Below are positions 46,689-55,666 of a stretch of DNA of 64,000 nucleotides, piece by piece. The DNA is from Coprococcus comes ATCC 27758 (GTDB taxonomy: Bacteria; Bacillota; Clostridia; Lachnospirales; Lachnospiraceae), in assembly GCF_025149785.1 (NCBI RefSeq), contig NZ_CP102277.1, forward strand, positions 1,984,001 to 2,048,000. The letters are read 5' to 3'. Each line of letters starts with the position of its first letter. The first letter of the stretch is position 1. Made by a program: the position numbers and the translations under genes. The notes beneath the pieces were generated by a model. That model worked only from the letters and a program-made list of their open reading frames with translations, ran no database searches and was not told the DNA's origin.

Positions 46689-47719
46689 GTTCTTCTACCT
46701 CCTGTAGTTGATTCTCTTTCTTTCAGTGTTGCCGGAAGATATTTCCCTTCCTGGCTTTTCTTTGTTTCTATCATGTCAAACAGAATCCCGACAGACTGTC
46801 TCGCGATCTCTTCGACCGGCTGCGCCATCGTAGTGATCGCCGGCTGATAAAATCCGGTATAGTCAAGTCCGTCAAATCCTGCAACCGCCACATCTTCCGG
46901 AATCCTTTTTCCCTCTTCCAAAAGCGCCTTGCATGCACCAATCACCATCAGATCGGAAATTGCAAATACTGCGGTAAATTCTGTTTCTTTTTTCAACAGT
47001 TTTTTCATCATCCGATATCCGTTTTCCATCGAATAAGTAGTATCTTCTTCATCCAGATAACAGATTCTTTCCTCATCCGCTTCCAGGCCATGTGCCTTTA
47101 GTGCTTCCCTGTAACCTTCCAGTCTGAGTTTTCCGATGTTCTCATCTTTCTTATCCGAGGCAAGGATTGCAATCTTTTTATGTCCGGTCTCGCACAGATA
47201 ATCTACGATCTTACGGCTTTCCGCACGGTCGTCAATTGATACATAGGATGCGATACATTTCTCCGGCAGTTTATCAAATGCTGCCGTACTTACAACAAAC
47301 GGAACCTTTATCTTTGCAATCCGCTCTTTGTTCTTCCTGAAATCCCCACCCAGGAAAATAATCCCTCTGAGCTTTTTTTCTTTGATCAGCTCCAGTGCGG
47401 TATCGACCTCATCCTGATCCTTTCCCATATGCTGGATAAAAAAGGAATATTTCTGTCTGCGGATCTTTTTTTCCATTACCCGCATCATCGTCGCGAAAAA
47501 TGGATTATCAATCTCCTTTACCAGAATCGCAATGGATTTCGAATCGGTCCGTTTCAGATTCCTCGCACTGTTATTCGGCACAAAATTTGATTCTTCAACC
47601 GTCTTTAAAATCATCTTTTTGGTCTCAGGATTGATATCCGGATGATTGTTCAGCGCACGGGACACGGTGCTGACTCCGACCCCGCACTTCTTCGCAATAT
47701 CTTTAATCGTCATTCCCAT
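46673..47719 (-). CDS. LacI family transcriptional regulator of the malQ-glgP operon
   Basis: A 348-residue repressor. The N-terminal helix-turn-helix and hinge read [20 protein letters not shown], then [16 protein letters not shown] periplasmic-binding-like effector domain, about 60-335, ends with [12 protein letters not shown]. It lies between malQ (1 nt after its stop) and glgP (overlap), so it is inside its presumed target operon. A LacI-type operator GGAAACGTTACC sits at the malQ start site (49314-49325), so autoregulation by a maltodextrin signal is likely. A second ATG two codons later may be the true start. Confidence 0.92.
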   Translation of the reverse strand: MGMTIKDIAKKCGVGVSTVSRALNNHPDINPETKKMILKTVEESNFVPNNSARNLKRTDSKSIAILVKEIDNPFFATMMRVMEKKIRRQKYSFFIQHMGKDQDEVDTALELIKEKKLRGIIFLGGDFRKNKERIAKIKVPFVVSTAAFDKLPEKCIASYVSIDDRAESRKIVDYLCETGHKKIAILASDKKDENIGKLRLEGYREALKAHGLEADEERICYLDEEDTTYSMENGYRMMKKLLKKETEFTAVFAISDLMVIGACKALLEEGKRIPEDVAVAGFDGLDYTGFYQPAITTMAQPVEEIARQSVGILFDMIETKKSQEGKYLPATLKERESTTGGRRTWKQD

Positions 47720-47720
47720 T

Positions 47721-49265
47721 TTATTTCTTTTCTTCTCCTAAGTCCTCCGCATCTTCAGCCTTAAGGAGCATCTCTGTCTTCTCCGGGATCCTGCAATAAA
47801 GTTCTGTCATCCTGCGAATTTTTTTCACAAGTTTTTTTGAGATCTCATCCCTATGAAGTCTCCAGATCCAGTTACCGCCAAGGGTTGACGGATGATTGAT
47901 CCTCGCTTCATTACCGAGGCAGAGATAATCCTGAATCGGAATGATACAGGTATCCGCCACGCTCGACTGCGCAAGACGGATGATTTCCCATACTGCTTCA
48001 TTGACACTGAGTTTCTTTCTTCCCATATAGCGAAGTGCGAACTTCTTATCTTCTTTTTTTAATTCTCTGTACCATCCTGCCAGTGTTTCATTGTCATGGG
48101 TTCCCGTGTATACTACACAGTTCTTATCATAATTATGTGGCAGATAGTTGCTAGGCTCTCTGGAATCAAATGCAAACTCCAGAACTTTCATTCCCGGATA
48201 TCCGGACTCTTCCACCATCCGGATCACACTGTCTGTCAGGAATCCAAGATCCTCTGCAATAATTTTCACATCACCCAGAGTCTCTTTTACCGTCCGGAAA
48301 ATATCCATTCCCGGTCCTTTTTCCCAATGTCCGAATTCCGCTGTCAGATCTCCGTATGGAATGGAATAATATTCATCAAATCCACGGAAATGATCAATTC
48401 GAATCACGTCATAAAGTTCGACACAATGACGGATTCTCTTCATCCACCATGCATATCCGGTCTTTTTATGATATTCCCACTTATAAAGCGGATTGCCCCA
48501 AAGCTGTCCGGTTGCACTAAATGCATCTGGCGGGCACCCTGCAACACCAGTCGGAAGTCCGTTCTCATCAAACTGGAACAGTTCCGGATGCGACCAACTG
48601 TCTGCGCTGTCGAACGCTACATAAATCGGGATATCACCAATGATCTCAATCCCTTTTTCATTCGCATATGCTTTCAGTGCACCCCACTGTGTTGCAAATT
48701 CATATTGCATAAACTTCTGGAACAGGATGCCTTCCCGATTCTCTTTGGCGAATTTTTCCAGCGCCAGCTCATCTCTCAGACGATATTCATCTTCCCATTC
48801 ACTCCAGCTCTTCCCATCATTCGCGGCTTTGATCTCCGTATAAAGCGCATAATCATCCAGCCATTCTTTATTCTCCTTACAGAATTTCTGAAAATCTGCA
48901 TCATCTGCGATCCGGCTTCTTTCATATGCTTTTCTTAAGATCTCATATCTGCAGTTATAAATCTTTTCATAATCCACATATCCCGCATTATCACCAAAGT
49001 CATATGCCTTACATTCATCTTTTGTAATCCAGCCCTTTTTTATCAGCTTTTCCAGGTCTATAAAATACGGATTTCCTGCAAAAGTGGAGAAAGACTGATA
49101 CGGCGAATCTCCATACCCTGTCGGGCCTAACGGAAGGATCTGCCAGTAGCTCTGACCTGCCTTCTCAAGTGTATCTACAAACTTGTATGCTTCTTTCGAA
49201 AAAGCACCTATTCCATATTTTGATGGCAGACTTGCCACCGGCAGTAATATACCGCTTGTTCTCAT
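47721..49265 (-). CDS. malQ: 4-alpha-glucanotransferase (amylomaltase)
   Basis: A 514-residue GH77 enzyme that transfers glucan chains between maltodextrins. It starts MRTSGILLPVASLPSKYGIG; the family block GYGDSPYQSFSTFAGNPYFI is intact; the nucleophile Asp lies in VIRIDHFRGF, the acid/base Glu in IIAEDLGFL and the third acid in VYTGTHDNET. Length and motifs are those of bacterial MalQ of the shorter type. ATG 49265 has GAGGTG upstream. It leads the malQ-lacI-glgP operon, so dextrins are trimmed and rebuilt for the phosphorylase. Confidence 0.95.
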   Translation of the reverse strand: MRTSGILLPVASLPSKYGIGAFSKEAYKFVDTLEKAGQSYWQILPLGPTGYGDSPYQSFSTFAGNPYFIDLEKLIKKGWITKDECKAYDFGDNAGYVDYEKIYNCRYEILRKAYERSRIADDADFQKFCKENKEWLDDYALYTEIKAANDGKSWSEWEDEYRLRDELALEKFAKENREGILFQKFMQYEFATQWGALKAYANEKGIEIIGDIPIYVAFDSADSWSHPELFQFDENGLPTGVAGCPPDAFSATGQLWGNPLYKWEYHKKTGYAWWMKRIRHCVELYDVIRIDHFRGFDEYYSIPYGDLTAEFGHWEKGPGMDIFRTVKETLGDVKIIAEDLGFLTDSVIRMVEESGYPGMKVLEFAFDSREPSNYLPHNYDKNCVVYTGTHDNETLAGWYRELKKEDKKFALRYMGRKKLSVNEAVWEIIRLAQSSVADTCIIPIQDYLCLGNEARINHPSTLGGNWIWRLHRDEISKKLVKKIRRMTELYCRIPEKTEMLLKAEDAEDLGEEKK

Positions 49266-49290
49266 AATATGCACCTCACATCTTTCTACA

Positions 49291-49325
49291 GCAACGGTTT
49301 CGGTATCGGTATCGGTAACGTTTCC
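49291..49325 (-). promoter_or_regulatory. LacI-type operator and hexamer repeats at the malQ start
   Basis: GGAAACGTTACC (minus, 49325-49314) is a near-perfect LacI-family palindrome immediately after the predicted transcription start. Beside it, on plus, four consecutive CGGTNN units (CGGTTT, CGGTAT, CGGTAT, CGGTAA) form a 6-bp tandem array ending in a second half-site, GCAACGGTTTC. The lacI-type gene two genes downstream probably binds here. Confidence 0.75.
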
Positions 49326-49334
49326 AATAATTGT

Positions 49335-49370
49335 ATTATAAAAGCATTGCATATAAAATGCAATGCTTTT
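49335..49370 (-). promoter_or_regulatory. malQ promoter embedded in a 13-bp palindrome
   Basis: On minus TTGCAT (49358-49363), 17-bp spacer, TATAAT (49335-49340). A perfect inverted repeat, AAAAGCATTGCAT/ATGCAATGCTTTT (49340-49352, 49358-49370), covers the -35 and the spacer. The same repeat may end the upstream yajC transcript. Confidence 0.8.
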
Positions 49371-49396
49371 TTTTCAACTTTTTCAAAAAATTTGAT

Positions 49397-49675
49397 TTAG
49401 TTGTTCTCCGGCTTTTCAACCTGCATGATCGCAGATTTCTGCATCGGGATACGGCAGTTCTTGTTGCTTCCGAATTCAACGATTACGTCTTCATCTGTAA
49501 TATCAATAACAACTCCGTAAAAACCGCTTGTTGTAAGAACAGTATCTCCTACAGCCAGTTCAGATAACATCAGCTGTACTCTCTTCTGTTCCTTTTTCTG
49601 TGGTCTCATCAGTAACCACCAGAATCCTCCGATAATTACAACGTAAAATAAAATAAGTACGATTGGATTATTCAT
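49397..49675 (-). CDS. yajC: Preprotein translocase subunit YajC
   Basis: A 92-residue membrane protein of the Sec accessory complex. One N-terminal transmembrane helix (PIVLILFYVVIIGGFWWLLM) is followed by the conserved RPQKKEQKRVQLMLSELAVGD and TTSGFYGVV. It follows tgt by 86 bp; the tgt-yajC order is very widespread in bacteria. secD/secF do not follow here; malQ does, with its own promoter. Confidence 0.95.
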   Translation of the reverse strand: MNNPIVLILFYVVIIGGFWWLLMRPQKKEQKRVQLMLSELAVGDTVLTTSGFYGVVIDITDEDVIVEFGSNKNCRIPMQKSAIMQVEKPENN

Positions 49676-49761
49676 TTTTCTTTCCTCCTGCTAAAATAGA
49701 CACTGTTACCATCATACACAATAATAGGACATTCATCAAGACATTTTAGAAATTTTTTATC

Positions 49762-50895
49762 CTAATCTTCTTTTTCTTCCATTTTTGCCAGTGTCTCTTT
49801 CTTAAACCTGGCATATCTTCCCTCTTCGATCGCCTCTCTGATGTCTTCCATAAGATGATTATAATAATATAAATTGTGGAGAACGCAAAGCCGCATTCCA
49901 AGCATCTCTTTTGCTTTCAGCAGATGACGGATATAAGCTCTTGAATAACGGCGGCAGGCCGGGCACTGACAGCCTTCTTCGATCGGGCGTTCATCCAGTT
50001 CAAATTTTGCATTGAACAGATTCAGCTTACCATGTTTTGTATAAACATGTCCATGTCTTCCGTTACGGCTTGGATATACGCAGTCAAAGAAATCCACACC
50101 TCTGTCTACCGCTTCCAGAATATTTGCCGGCGTTCCGACTCCCATCAGATAGGTCGGTCTGGCAACCGGAAGACACGGAACTACTGCATCCAGGATCCGG
50201 TACATCTCTTCATGTGTCTCACCAACTGCGAGTCCGCCGACTGCGTATCCATCCAGATCCATCTCTGCGATCTGCTGTGCATGCTCAATACGGATATCTT
50301 CATAGACACCACCCTGATTGATCCCGAAAAGCATCTGATGTTTGTTGATCGTATCATCAAGAGAATTGAGTCTTGCCATCTCTTCTTTACATCTTGCGAG
50401 CCATCTCGTTGTACGCTCTACCGATGCCTGCATATATTTCCTTTCCGCTACGCTGGACGGACATTCATCAAATGCCATTGCGATCGTAGACGCCAGATTC
50501 GACTGAATCTGCATACTTTCTTCCGGTCCCATAAAAATCTTTCTTCCGTCAATATGGGAATTGAAGTATACACCCTCTTCCTTAATCTTTCTGAGTCCGG
50601 CAAGAGAAAACACCTGAAATCCGCCGGAATCAGTAAGGATCGGCTTGTCCCAGGCCATAAATTTGTGCAGCCCGCCAAGCTTTTTCACTACCTGATCCCC
50701 CGGACGCACATGCAAATGATAAGTATTAGACAGTTCCACCTGTGTTCCGATTTCTTCAAGATCTGCGGTAGAAACAGCCCCTTTGATCGCTGCAATTGTT
50801 CCTACATTCATAAATACAGGAGTCTCGATTACTCCGTGTACGGTATGGAAGCGGCCGCGCTTGGCGCGACCGTCCCTTTTTATCAGTTCATACAT
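49762..50895 (-). CDS. tgt: tRNA-guanine transglycosylase
   Basis: A 377-residue enzyme that exchanges guanine-34 for a queuosine precursor in tRNAs with a GUN anticodon. The catalytic nucleophile segment is ILTDSGGFQVFSLAG, the substrate site GGLAVGETHEEM, the second Asp lies in DRGVDFFDCVYPSRNGRHGH, and the zinc ligands are CQCPACRRYSRAYIRHL with a later His. ATG 50895 has GAGGTC upstream, 22 bp past the L,D-transpeptidase stop. No queuosine or preQ1 synthesis genes (queCDEF, queA) are in the window, so the base may be salvaged. Confidence 0.96.
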   Translation of the reverse strand: MYELIKRDGRAKRGRFHTVHGVIETPVFMNVGTIAAIKGAVSTADLEEIGTQVELSNTYHLHVRPGDQVVKKLGGLHKFMAWDKPILTDSGGFQVFSLAGLRKIKEEGVYFNSHIDGRKIFMGPEESMQIQSNLASTIAMAFDECPSSVAERKYMQASVERTTRWLARCKEEMARLNSLDDTINKHQMLFGINQGGVYEDIRIEHAQQIAEMDLDGYAVGGLAVGETHEEMYRILDAVVPCLPVARPTYLMGVGTPANILEAVDRGVDFFDCVYPSRNGRHGHVYTKHGKLNLFNAKFELDERPIEEGCQCPACRRYSRAYIRHLLKAKEMLGMRLCVLHNLYYYNHLMEDIREAIEEGRYARFKKETLAKMEEKED

Positions 50896-50917
50896 AAAAT
50901 TGACCTCTCTCTCAAAT

Positions 50918-52807
50918 TTAGTAATGACATACAACCGGTGTTCCGGAATCTACATTGTTGAACACCGTCTCTGCAACATCATACTGTAGGTTGACACATC
51001 CGCGTGACCCATGTTCCAGATACCAGTCCCCGCCAAAGTTCGTCTGCCACGGTGCATCATGCAGTCCGATTCCACCGTTAAACGGCATCCAGTAAGTAAC
51101 CGGTGATTCCCATTCGTAACTTCCATCTTCCTTCTTTGGTCCACGAAGGGTTGTATCTTTTTCTTTGTATTTCAGAATATATACTCCCTGCGGTGTAGCA
51201 TCTCCTCTGCTTGGCTTACCGGTAACGATCGGTCCCTGTGTCACAATTGCACCATTTACAAAAAGATACAGATACTGGTTTGTCAGATCGACTTCAACAT
51301 AAGTATTCCCCCAGTCTGCTCCGTCATGACTTGCTGCAGTCTGTGAATAATTCGCCTCTCTCGTTACAGTCTCTCCATTGCGGATATTCGCTTCAAGGGC
51401 TGCAATCTCGGCAGCTTCATCAATGATCCATCCATAGTCTCCACCTTCAACCGTTGCACTGTTGCCACCTCCGGTTGTAAATGTTCTCTTTGTCTGGTAA
51501 GTGTCATACTTACTCTCCAGCTGCTGTACATATTTTACAACTGCATCACTGTTAAAGGTAACTGCCATGTTATCATCTACCGTTACCCACTGGGAAATCA
51601 GATCTTTATCTACAACTTCTGTATTCGAACCAAAGGTATAAGTGATACTTGCCTTCAGATACTTATTCATATCGTCACATGCTTTCTTCACTTCTTCTGA
51701 CTCGATTGTGTATTTTGGTTCTACATAGCAGTCTTCAGCGGTCATGTCAATCTCGCTTTTGAAACCTTCGATTGATTCTTTCACTACCTTTTTGAAATTC
51801 TCGGTATCAATCTTACTTCCGGTCTCCCCGGCTTTGACTACATACGAATTGCCGTCATACTCCGGATGTGCATTTACCGGTTCAACCTGCTGATCTGCCT
51901 GCATACACTCGAGACCGTTAATCAGGGTATCCAGCTGGTTTTCGTCATATGTAACACCGACTGATGCCGTAATTGTCTGTGTCTTTCCAAGGCAGACCGG
52001 CCACAGAAATGCATTCTGCTCTTTTACGAGCTTCTGCAGTTCATCTCCTGCTTTGTACGCAAGAGAAATATCTGTTCCGGCAATCTTCTCTTCTGTTCCG
52101 TCTGATTCCTTCATCGTGAGAACATATCCATCTACCTGACTCTTCATGTATGACTCTACTGCCGAAACTGATTTTCCGGAGAAGTTCACACCGTTGATCT
52201 TCGTATTAAAATAAAAATGATTCATGAAATATACGGAAAATCCAAGGTAAACAACCGCTGCCACTCCAACCACAGCACCAACTACAATTTTAACCACTTT
52301 ACCGGACTTTTTTGAGCCTTGCTTTTTCTTCCGTTTAGTTCTTCTATGCGGCTTTTCCTCTTCTTCATCAAAGAAAGAATCATCAAAAATTTCTTCCTCA
52401 TCCGGATTGAATGCTTCTGCATCTTCACTGCTTAAAATATCTGCACTTTTAATAACCGGTGGTACTGCTGTCTCTTCTTCATCCCGCCATTCTTCTGCTC
52501 CATCCAGATCCAGAAGCCCGGTCTCTTCACGAACTACTTTCTTTTTCCGGCGCGGAGCCTTTTTCTTAACCGGTCGATCTTCGTCTGAGGCTGCTTTATA
52601 ATCCACACCATCGCCAGATACGTGATGGCCTGAAGGACGTTTTGTTTTAGTGACTTTCTTTTTCCGCGGTCTTTCTTCGCTTTTCTGTTCTTTTTCATTG
52701 ATGTCCTTCACCTCACTTACATTCTGCTCTCTGATCTCTTCCATGATTTCATCTACTGTGCTGTCAAGATTTCTTTCGTTTTTTTCATTCATACTTTTTT
52801 CACTCAT
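50918..52807 (-). CDS. Membrane-anchored L,D-transpeptidase (YkuD)
   Basis: A 629-residue cell-wall enzyme. The first 170 residues are cytoplasmic, low-complexity and strongly charged (acidic clusters, then KKK/RRK runs). One transmembrane helix, about 171-194, follows. The outer part has a repeat-like domain of the peptidoglycan-binding/VanW-adjacent type (about 200-460), then the YkuD catalytic domain with HGSRGCVNL (His599, Cys604), which makes 3-3 cross-links or attaches substrates. The protein is complete. It is the first gene of the LDT-tgt-yajC run, with a plausible promoter at 52847-52876. The long charged cytoplasmic tail is unusual for an extracytoplasmic enzyme. Confidence 0.88.
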   Translation of the reverse strand: MSEKSMNEKNERNLDSTVDEIMEEIREQNVSEVKDINEKEQKSEERPRKKKVTKTKRPSGHHVSGDGVDYKAASDEDRPVKKKAPRRKKKVVREETGLLDLDGAEEWRDEEETAVPPVIKSADILSSEDAEAFNPDEEEIFDDSFFDEEEEKPHRRTKRKKKQGSKKSGKVVKIVVGAVVGVAAVVYLGFSVYFMNHFYFNTKINGVNFSGKSVSAVESYMKSQVDGYVLTMKESDGTEEKIAGTDISLAYKAGDELQKLVKEQNAFLWPVCLGKTQTITASVGVTYDENQLDTLINGLECMQADQQVEPVNAHPEYDGNSYVVKAGETGSKIDTENFKKVVKESIEGFKSEIDMTAEDCYVEPKYTIESEEVKKACDDMNKYLKASITYTFGSNTEVVDKDLISQWVTVDDNMAVTFNSDAVVKYVQQLESKYDTYQTKRTFTTGGGNSATVEGGDYGWIIDEAAEIAALEANIRNGETVTREANYSQTAASHDGADWGNTYVEVDLTNQYLYLFVNGAIVTQGPIVTGKPSRGDATPQGVYILKYKEKDTTLRGPKKEDGSYEWESPVTYWMPFNGGIGLHDAPWQTNFGGDWYLEHGSRGCVNLQYDVAETVFNNVDSGTPVVCHY

Positions 52808-52846
52808 TTATACTATTGACTTCCTTTTTTCACTCAATATGTAGTC

Positions 52847-52876
52847 ATTATAATACGAAGGGGCGTGTAAATACAA
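52847..52876 (-). promoter_or_regulatory. Promoter of the L,D-transpeptidase gene
   Basis: On minus TTGTAT (52871-52876), 18-bp spacer, TATAAT (52847-52852), about 40 bp before the start codon. Confidence 0.55.
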
Positions 52877-52907
52877 TACATAACTTTAACTTTCATATTT
52901 TTATCAC

Positions 52908-53080
52908 TTGTTGGGATGGGAATCTTCTATTATAATAATGAGGTGATTTTGGGGGAATGAATGATTTGCGTTGTGATGACAAATAGAATAAACGAAATGT
53001 TTCAAATCCCATCGCGCAAGTGTTCTTCTGCTTTATTGTTCGTTTTTTGTTTTGACTGATTCACAAATTAATTCTTTATA
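52908..53080 (+). promoter_or_regulatory. Two candidate aroC promoters and a short upstream ORF
   Basis: P1 is TTGTTG (52908-52913), 17 bp, TATAAT (52931-52936); P2 is TTGACT (53052-53057), 17 bp, TTTATA (53075-53080). A 32-codon frame after GGGGG (ATG 52961 to TGA 53059) ends in a Phe-rich LLFVFCFD. No terminator hairpin follows it, so attenuation is unproven. This is the only content seen in the intergenic 52808-53112. Confidence 0.45.
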
Positions 53081-53112
53081 AATAAAAGCTTACAGAAAGG
53101 ATGGTATATAGT

Positions 53113-54231
53113 ATGGCAGGATCTATTTATGGAAGATTGTTTCAGATTTCTACATGGGGGGAATCGCACGGAAAGGGGATCGGTGTTGTGATCGACGGAT
53201 GTCCGGCAGGGCTTTCTCTTTCAGAGGAGGATATCCAGGTTTATCTGGATAGAAGAAAACCCGGACAAAGCCAGTTTACAACCGGCCGTAAGGAAAGTGA
53301 TATGGCACAGATCTGGTCCGGCGTATTTGAAGGCCGGACGACCGGAACTCCGATTTCAATTCTCGTACAGAACCAGGATCAGCGTTCCCGTGATTACGGA
53401 AATATTATAAACACATATAGGCCGGGACACGCTGATTATACATTTGATGAAAAGTATGGTTTCCGTGATTACAGAGGAGGGGGACGCTCTTCCGGAAGAG
53501 AAACTACTGCCAGAGTTGCAGCAGGTGCAGTTGCTGCTAAGATTTTGAAAGAACTTGGCATTGAAGTACATGCTTATACGAAAGCAATCGGCCCGGTATC
53601 TGTTCCGGAAAATGAATACCATCCAGAAGAGATTTTCCAGAACCCGATTTATATGCCAAGCAACGCATATGCCCAAAAAGCATCTGCCTATCTGGAAGAA
53701 TGTATTAAAAATCAGGATTCCTCAGGAGGCATCATTGAATGTGTTGTTACCGGTATGCCGGTAGGAATCGGTGATACTGTATTTGAAAAACTGGACGCCA
53801 ATCTTGCCAAAGCAATGCTGTCCATCGGAGCAGTCAAAGGTTTTGAGATTGGTGACGGCTTTAAAGCTGCAGATACAAAAGGAAGTATCAACAATGATTC
53901 CTTCCATACAAAAGATGGAAGGATCACCAAAGACACCAACCATGCAGGCGGTGTCCTCGGCGGTATGAGTGACGGAAGCAAGATCATCTTCCGCGCGGCA
54001 GTAAAGCCGACTCCGTCCATTTCACAGCCACAGTCCACCGTCACCAAAGATGGAGAAAACACCGAAATGATCATTAAAGGACGTCACGACCCGGTCATTG
54101 TCCCACGCGCCGTCGTAGTCGTAGAATCTATGGCCGCAATCACGATCCTCGATCTGCTCTTCACCAACATGAGTGCCCGAATGGACAAACTCAAAAGCTT
54201 CTACGGCACTGATGTGGTGGCCTTATTTTGA
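53113..54231 (+). CDS. aroC: Chorismate synthase
   Basis: A 372-residue FMN-dependent lyase, last common step of aromatic synthesis. Signatures: FQISTWGESHGKGIGVVIDG, then PGQSQFTTGRKESD, RPGHADYTFDEKYGFRDYRG (FMN site), GGRSSGRETTARVAAGA and HDPVIVPRAVVVVESM. I choose ATG 53113 (MAGSIYG), the usual family opening; ATG 53101 directly abuts AAAGG. It is not linked to the aroE-aroF-aroB block 19 kb away. Confidence 0.96.
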   Translation: MAGSIYGRLFQISTWGESHGKGIGVVIDGCPAGLSLSEEDIQVYLDRRKPGQSQFTTGRKESDMAQIWSGVFEGRTTGTPISILVQNQDQRSRDYGNIINTYRPGHADYTFDEKYGFRDYRGGGRSSGRETTARVAAGAVAAKILKELGIEVHAYTKAIGPVSVPENEYHPEEIFQNPIYMPSNAYAQKASAYLEECIKNQDSSGGIIECVVTGMPVGIGDTVFEKLDANLAKAMLSIGAVKGFEIGDGFKAADTKGSINNDSFHTKDGRITKDTNHAGGVLGGMSDGSKIIFRAAVKPTPSISQPQSTVTKDGENTEMIIKGRHDPVIVPRAVVVVESMAAITILDLLFTNMSARMDKLKSFYGTDVVALF

Positions 54232-54386
54232 TATCTGATTTCCAAGATAAAACTTCATGTATATTTTGTATGTTTTATCTGCTATTGTACCGTCAGACTT
54301 CTATTCCATAAAGTTCCTCCTCATTTTTTATAATAACTGTCTGGACTTTGAAATAATTTCTGACACACAAAAAGCCACCTCAGTCA

Positions 54387-55203
54387 GGCAATGTCATTAA
54401 GTTAAGATGACCAATCAAGATCTTAGCATCAGAAATGATGCTAGGGTCTTTTTATTTTGTAATAAATGCTTGACATATGATTCGAAAGCGGCCCTTGTAA
54501 TTAAGAACATCTTGATTGCAAGGAGGTAACGCATATGAGCAATTATATTAATCAAGTTTCAGATTCTCTAAAGAATCATATTTCGGAATTAGCTAACAAT
54601 CCATGTTTATTTCTTCGAAACCCCAATGTCGATTTCTCTCGAAAACGAAAAATTGATTTCAAAACTTTTATAGGAATCATGATGAATTCGGGTGGAGCTA
54701 CTATGAGTAAAGAACTACTTGATTTCTTTGATTTTAACAAAAATACTCCGTCTGTGTCAGCATTTACGCAACAACGTTCAAAAGTACTTCCAGAGGCTTT
54801 TGAATATTTGTTTAAATCTTTTACGGATGACAACCTTCCAATGAAAAACAATGATAAAACAAAACAGGTGAACTTTACAATCGCCATTTATATTTGTAGA
54901 GAATATCTCCGTAATAAACGCAATCTTAGTCCACCTAATGTGATTAACCTAATAGAAAAGCATGTATTACCAGTAAGACCTGGTCGAAAAGGCCCTCGCA
55001 AAGTCAAACCCCAGGCATCTGTAAGCTTTCTATATAGAGTGGCTTAATCATAGATAATTATAAGTTTTTTTGACAGATAAACAATCTGTCTTTTTGTTGT
55101 GCTGCAAAATAGACAAAAGAAAAAACACATCATATTTATCAAACAATTGCAAATATGATGTGTTTTATAATTATGTCAAAATTCTTAACTTAATGACATT
55201 GCC
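54387..55203 (+). mobile_element. Shortened IS4-type insertion element (817 bp)
   Basis: The ends are perfect 20-bp inverted repeats, GGCAATGTCATTAAGTTAAG (54387-54406 and, reversed, 55184-55203). Between them lie a hairpin with GAAA loop (about 54420-54450), a transposase remnant (54535-55047), a terminator GACAGAT/ATCTGTC (55072-55090), and a 16-bp stem AAAACACATCATATTT (55122-55166). No target-site duplication was found at the flanks. The element is about half the size of intact relatives because the transposase centre is missing, so it would need help in trans to move. Confidence 0.82.
54535..55047 (+). pseudogene. IS4 family transposase with internal deletion
   Basis: A 170-codon frame joining the transposase N-terminus (MSNYINQVSDSLKNHISELA, then IDFKTFIGIMMNSGGATMSK and TPSVSAFTQQRSKV) to its C-terminus (IAIYICREYLRNKRNLSPP, then LPVRPGRKGPRKVKPQ). 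The junction lies near residue 108. The catalytic DDE core is gone, but the frame is preserved and a good AAGGAGG precedes ATG, so a short protein could still be made. If so it could bind DNA ends without cutting, acting as a competitor. That is inference. Confidence 0.8.
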
Positions 55204-55234
55204 ATTTAGCCTTGACTTTTTATTTGCGGGCTAC

Positions 55235-55666
55235 TTATAATCCTTTTACAAACTCAACTGTATTTTTTATATCTTCCTCATCCGGATGTCCTTTTGCAAT
55301 ACCACCTACCAGTTTAAATGGACCAAATGTGTCATAACCCTTGCATCCGAATTTTCCTATCACTTTAGAACGCTTCTCGTCCAAAATCTGCTCTATGGAT
55401 TTATAATTCGCACTTCCACCATAAGTACAGATCAGAAATACCTTTTTATCGTCCGGTAGATTCTTCTCTGCAAATCCCAATATCGACTGATGAAATTTTG
55501 AAAAATAGATTCCTGATGCAAATCCAATCATATCATAACTGCTCAGCTCTACATCTGGCTGTTTTACAGCATCAATCAAATCGACCTGGCATTCTTCTGC
55601 TATGCCCTTTACTAGTTTTTCTGTATTTCCATGATGTACAGATGCATATACGATTGCTTTTCTCAT
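55235..55666 (-). CDS. Flavodoxin-domain protein
   Basis: A 143-residue flavodoxin-fold protein. The FMN phosphate loop is YASVHHGNTEKLVKGIA, where flavodoxins have T/S-x-T/H-G-N-T. YDMIGFASGIYFSKFHQSIL and LICTYGGSANYKS are the other FMN-contact loops. It is shorter than classical flavodoxins but full length for the single-domain group often found in anaerobes. It overlaps the upstream MmcQ gene by 4 bp (ATGA), so they are co-translated. The redox partner is not evident. Confidence 0.85.
   Translation of the reverse strand: MRKAIVYASVHHGNTEKLVKGIAEECQVDLIDAVKQPDVELSSYDMIGFASGIYFSKFHQSILGFAEKNLPDDKKVFLICTYGGSANYKSIEQILDEKRSKVIGKFGCKGYDTFGPFKLVGGIAKGHPDEEDIKNTVEFVKGL

Noticed and set aside
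48096-48938. 280-codon open frame on plus
   Set aside because: Antisense to malQ, which has complete GH77 motifs.
50032-50961. 309-codon open frame on plus
   Set aside because: Entirely antisense to tgt, Cys/His/Ile-rich shadow composition, no ribosome site.
54290-54330. On minus, GAGGAGG then ATG-GAA-TAG, with an open frame of about 25 codons beyond the stop (KSDGTIADKTYKIYMKFYLG)
   Set aside because: Good ribosome site but an immediate in-frame stop, and no family recognised. It may be a relic; support is too thin to annotate.
54381-55210. Target-site duplication flanking the IS4 derivative
   Set aside because: The flanks (CAGTCA on the left, ATTTAG on the right) do not match, so no duplication is claimed.
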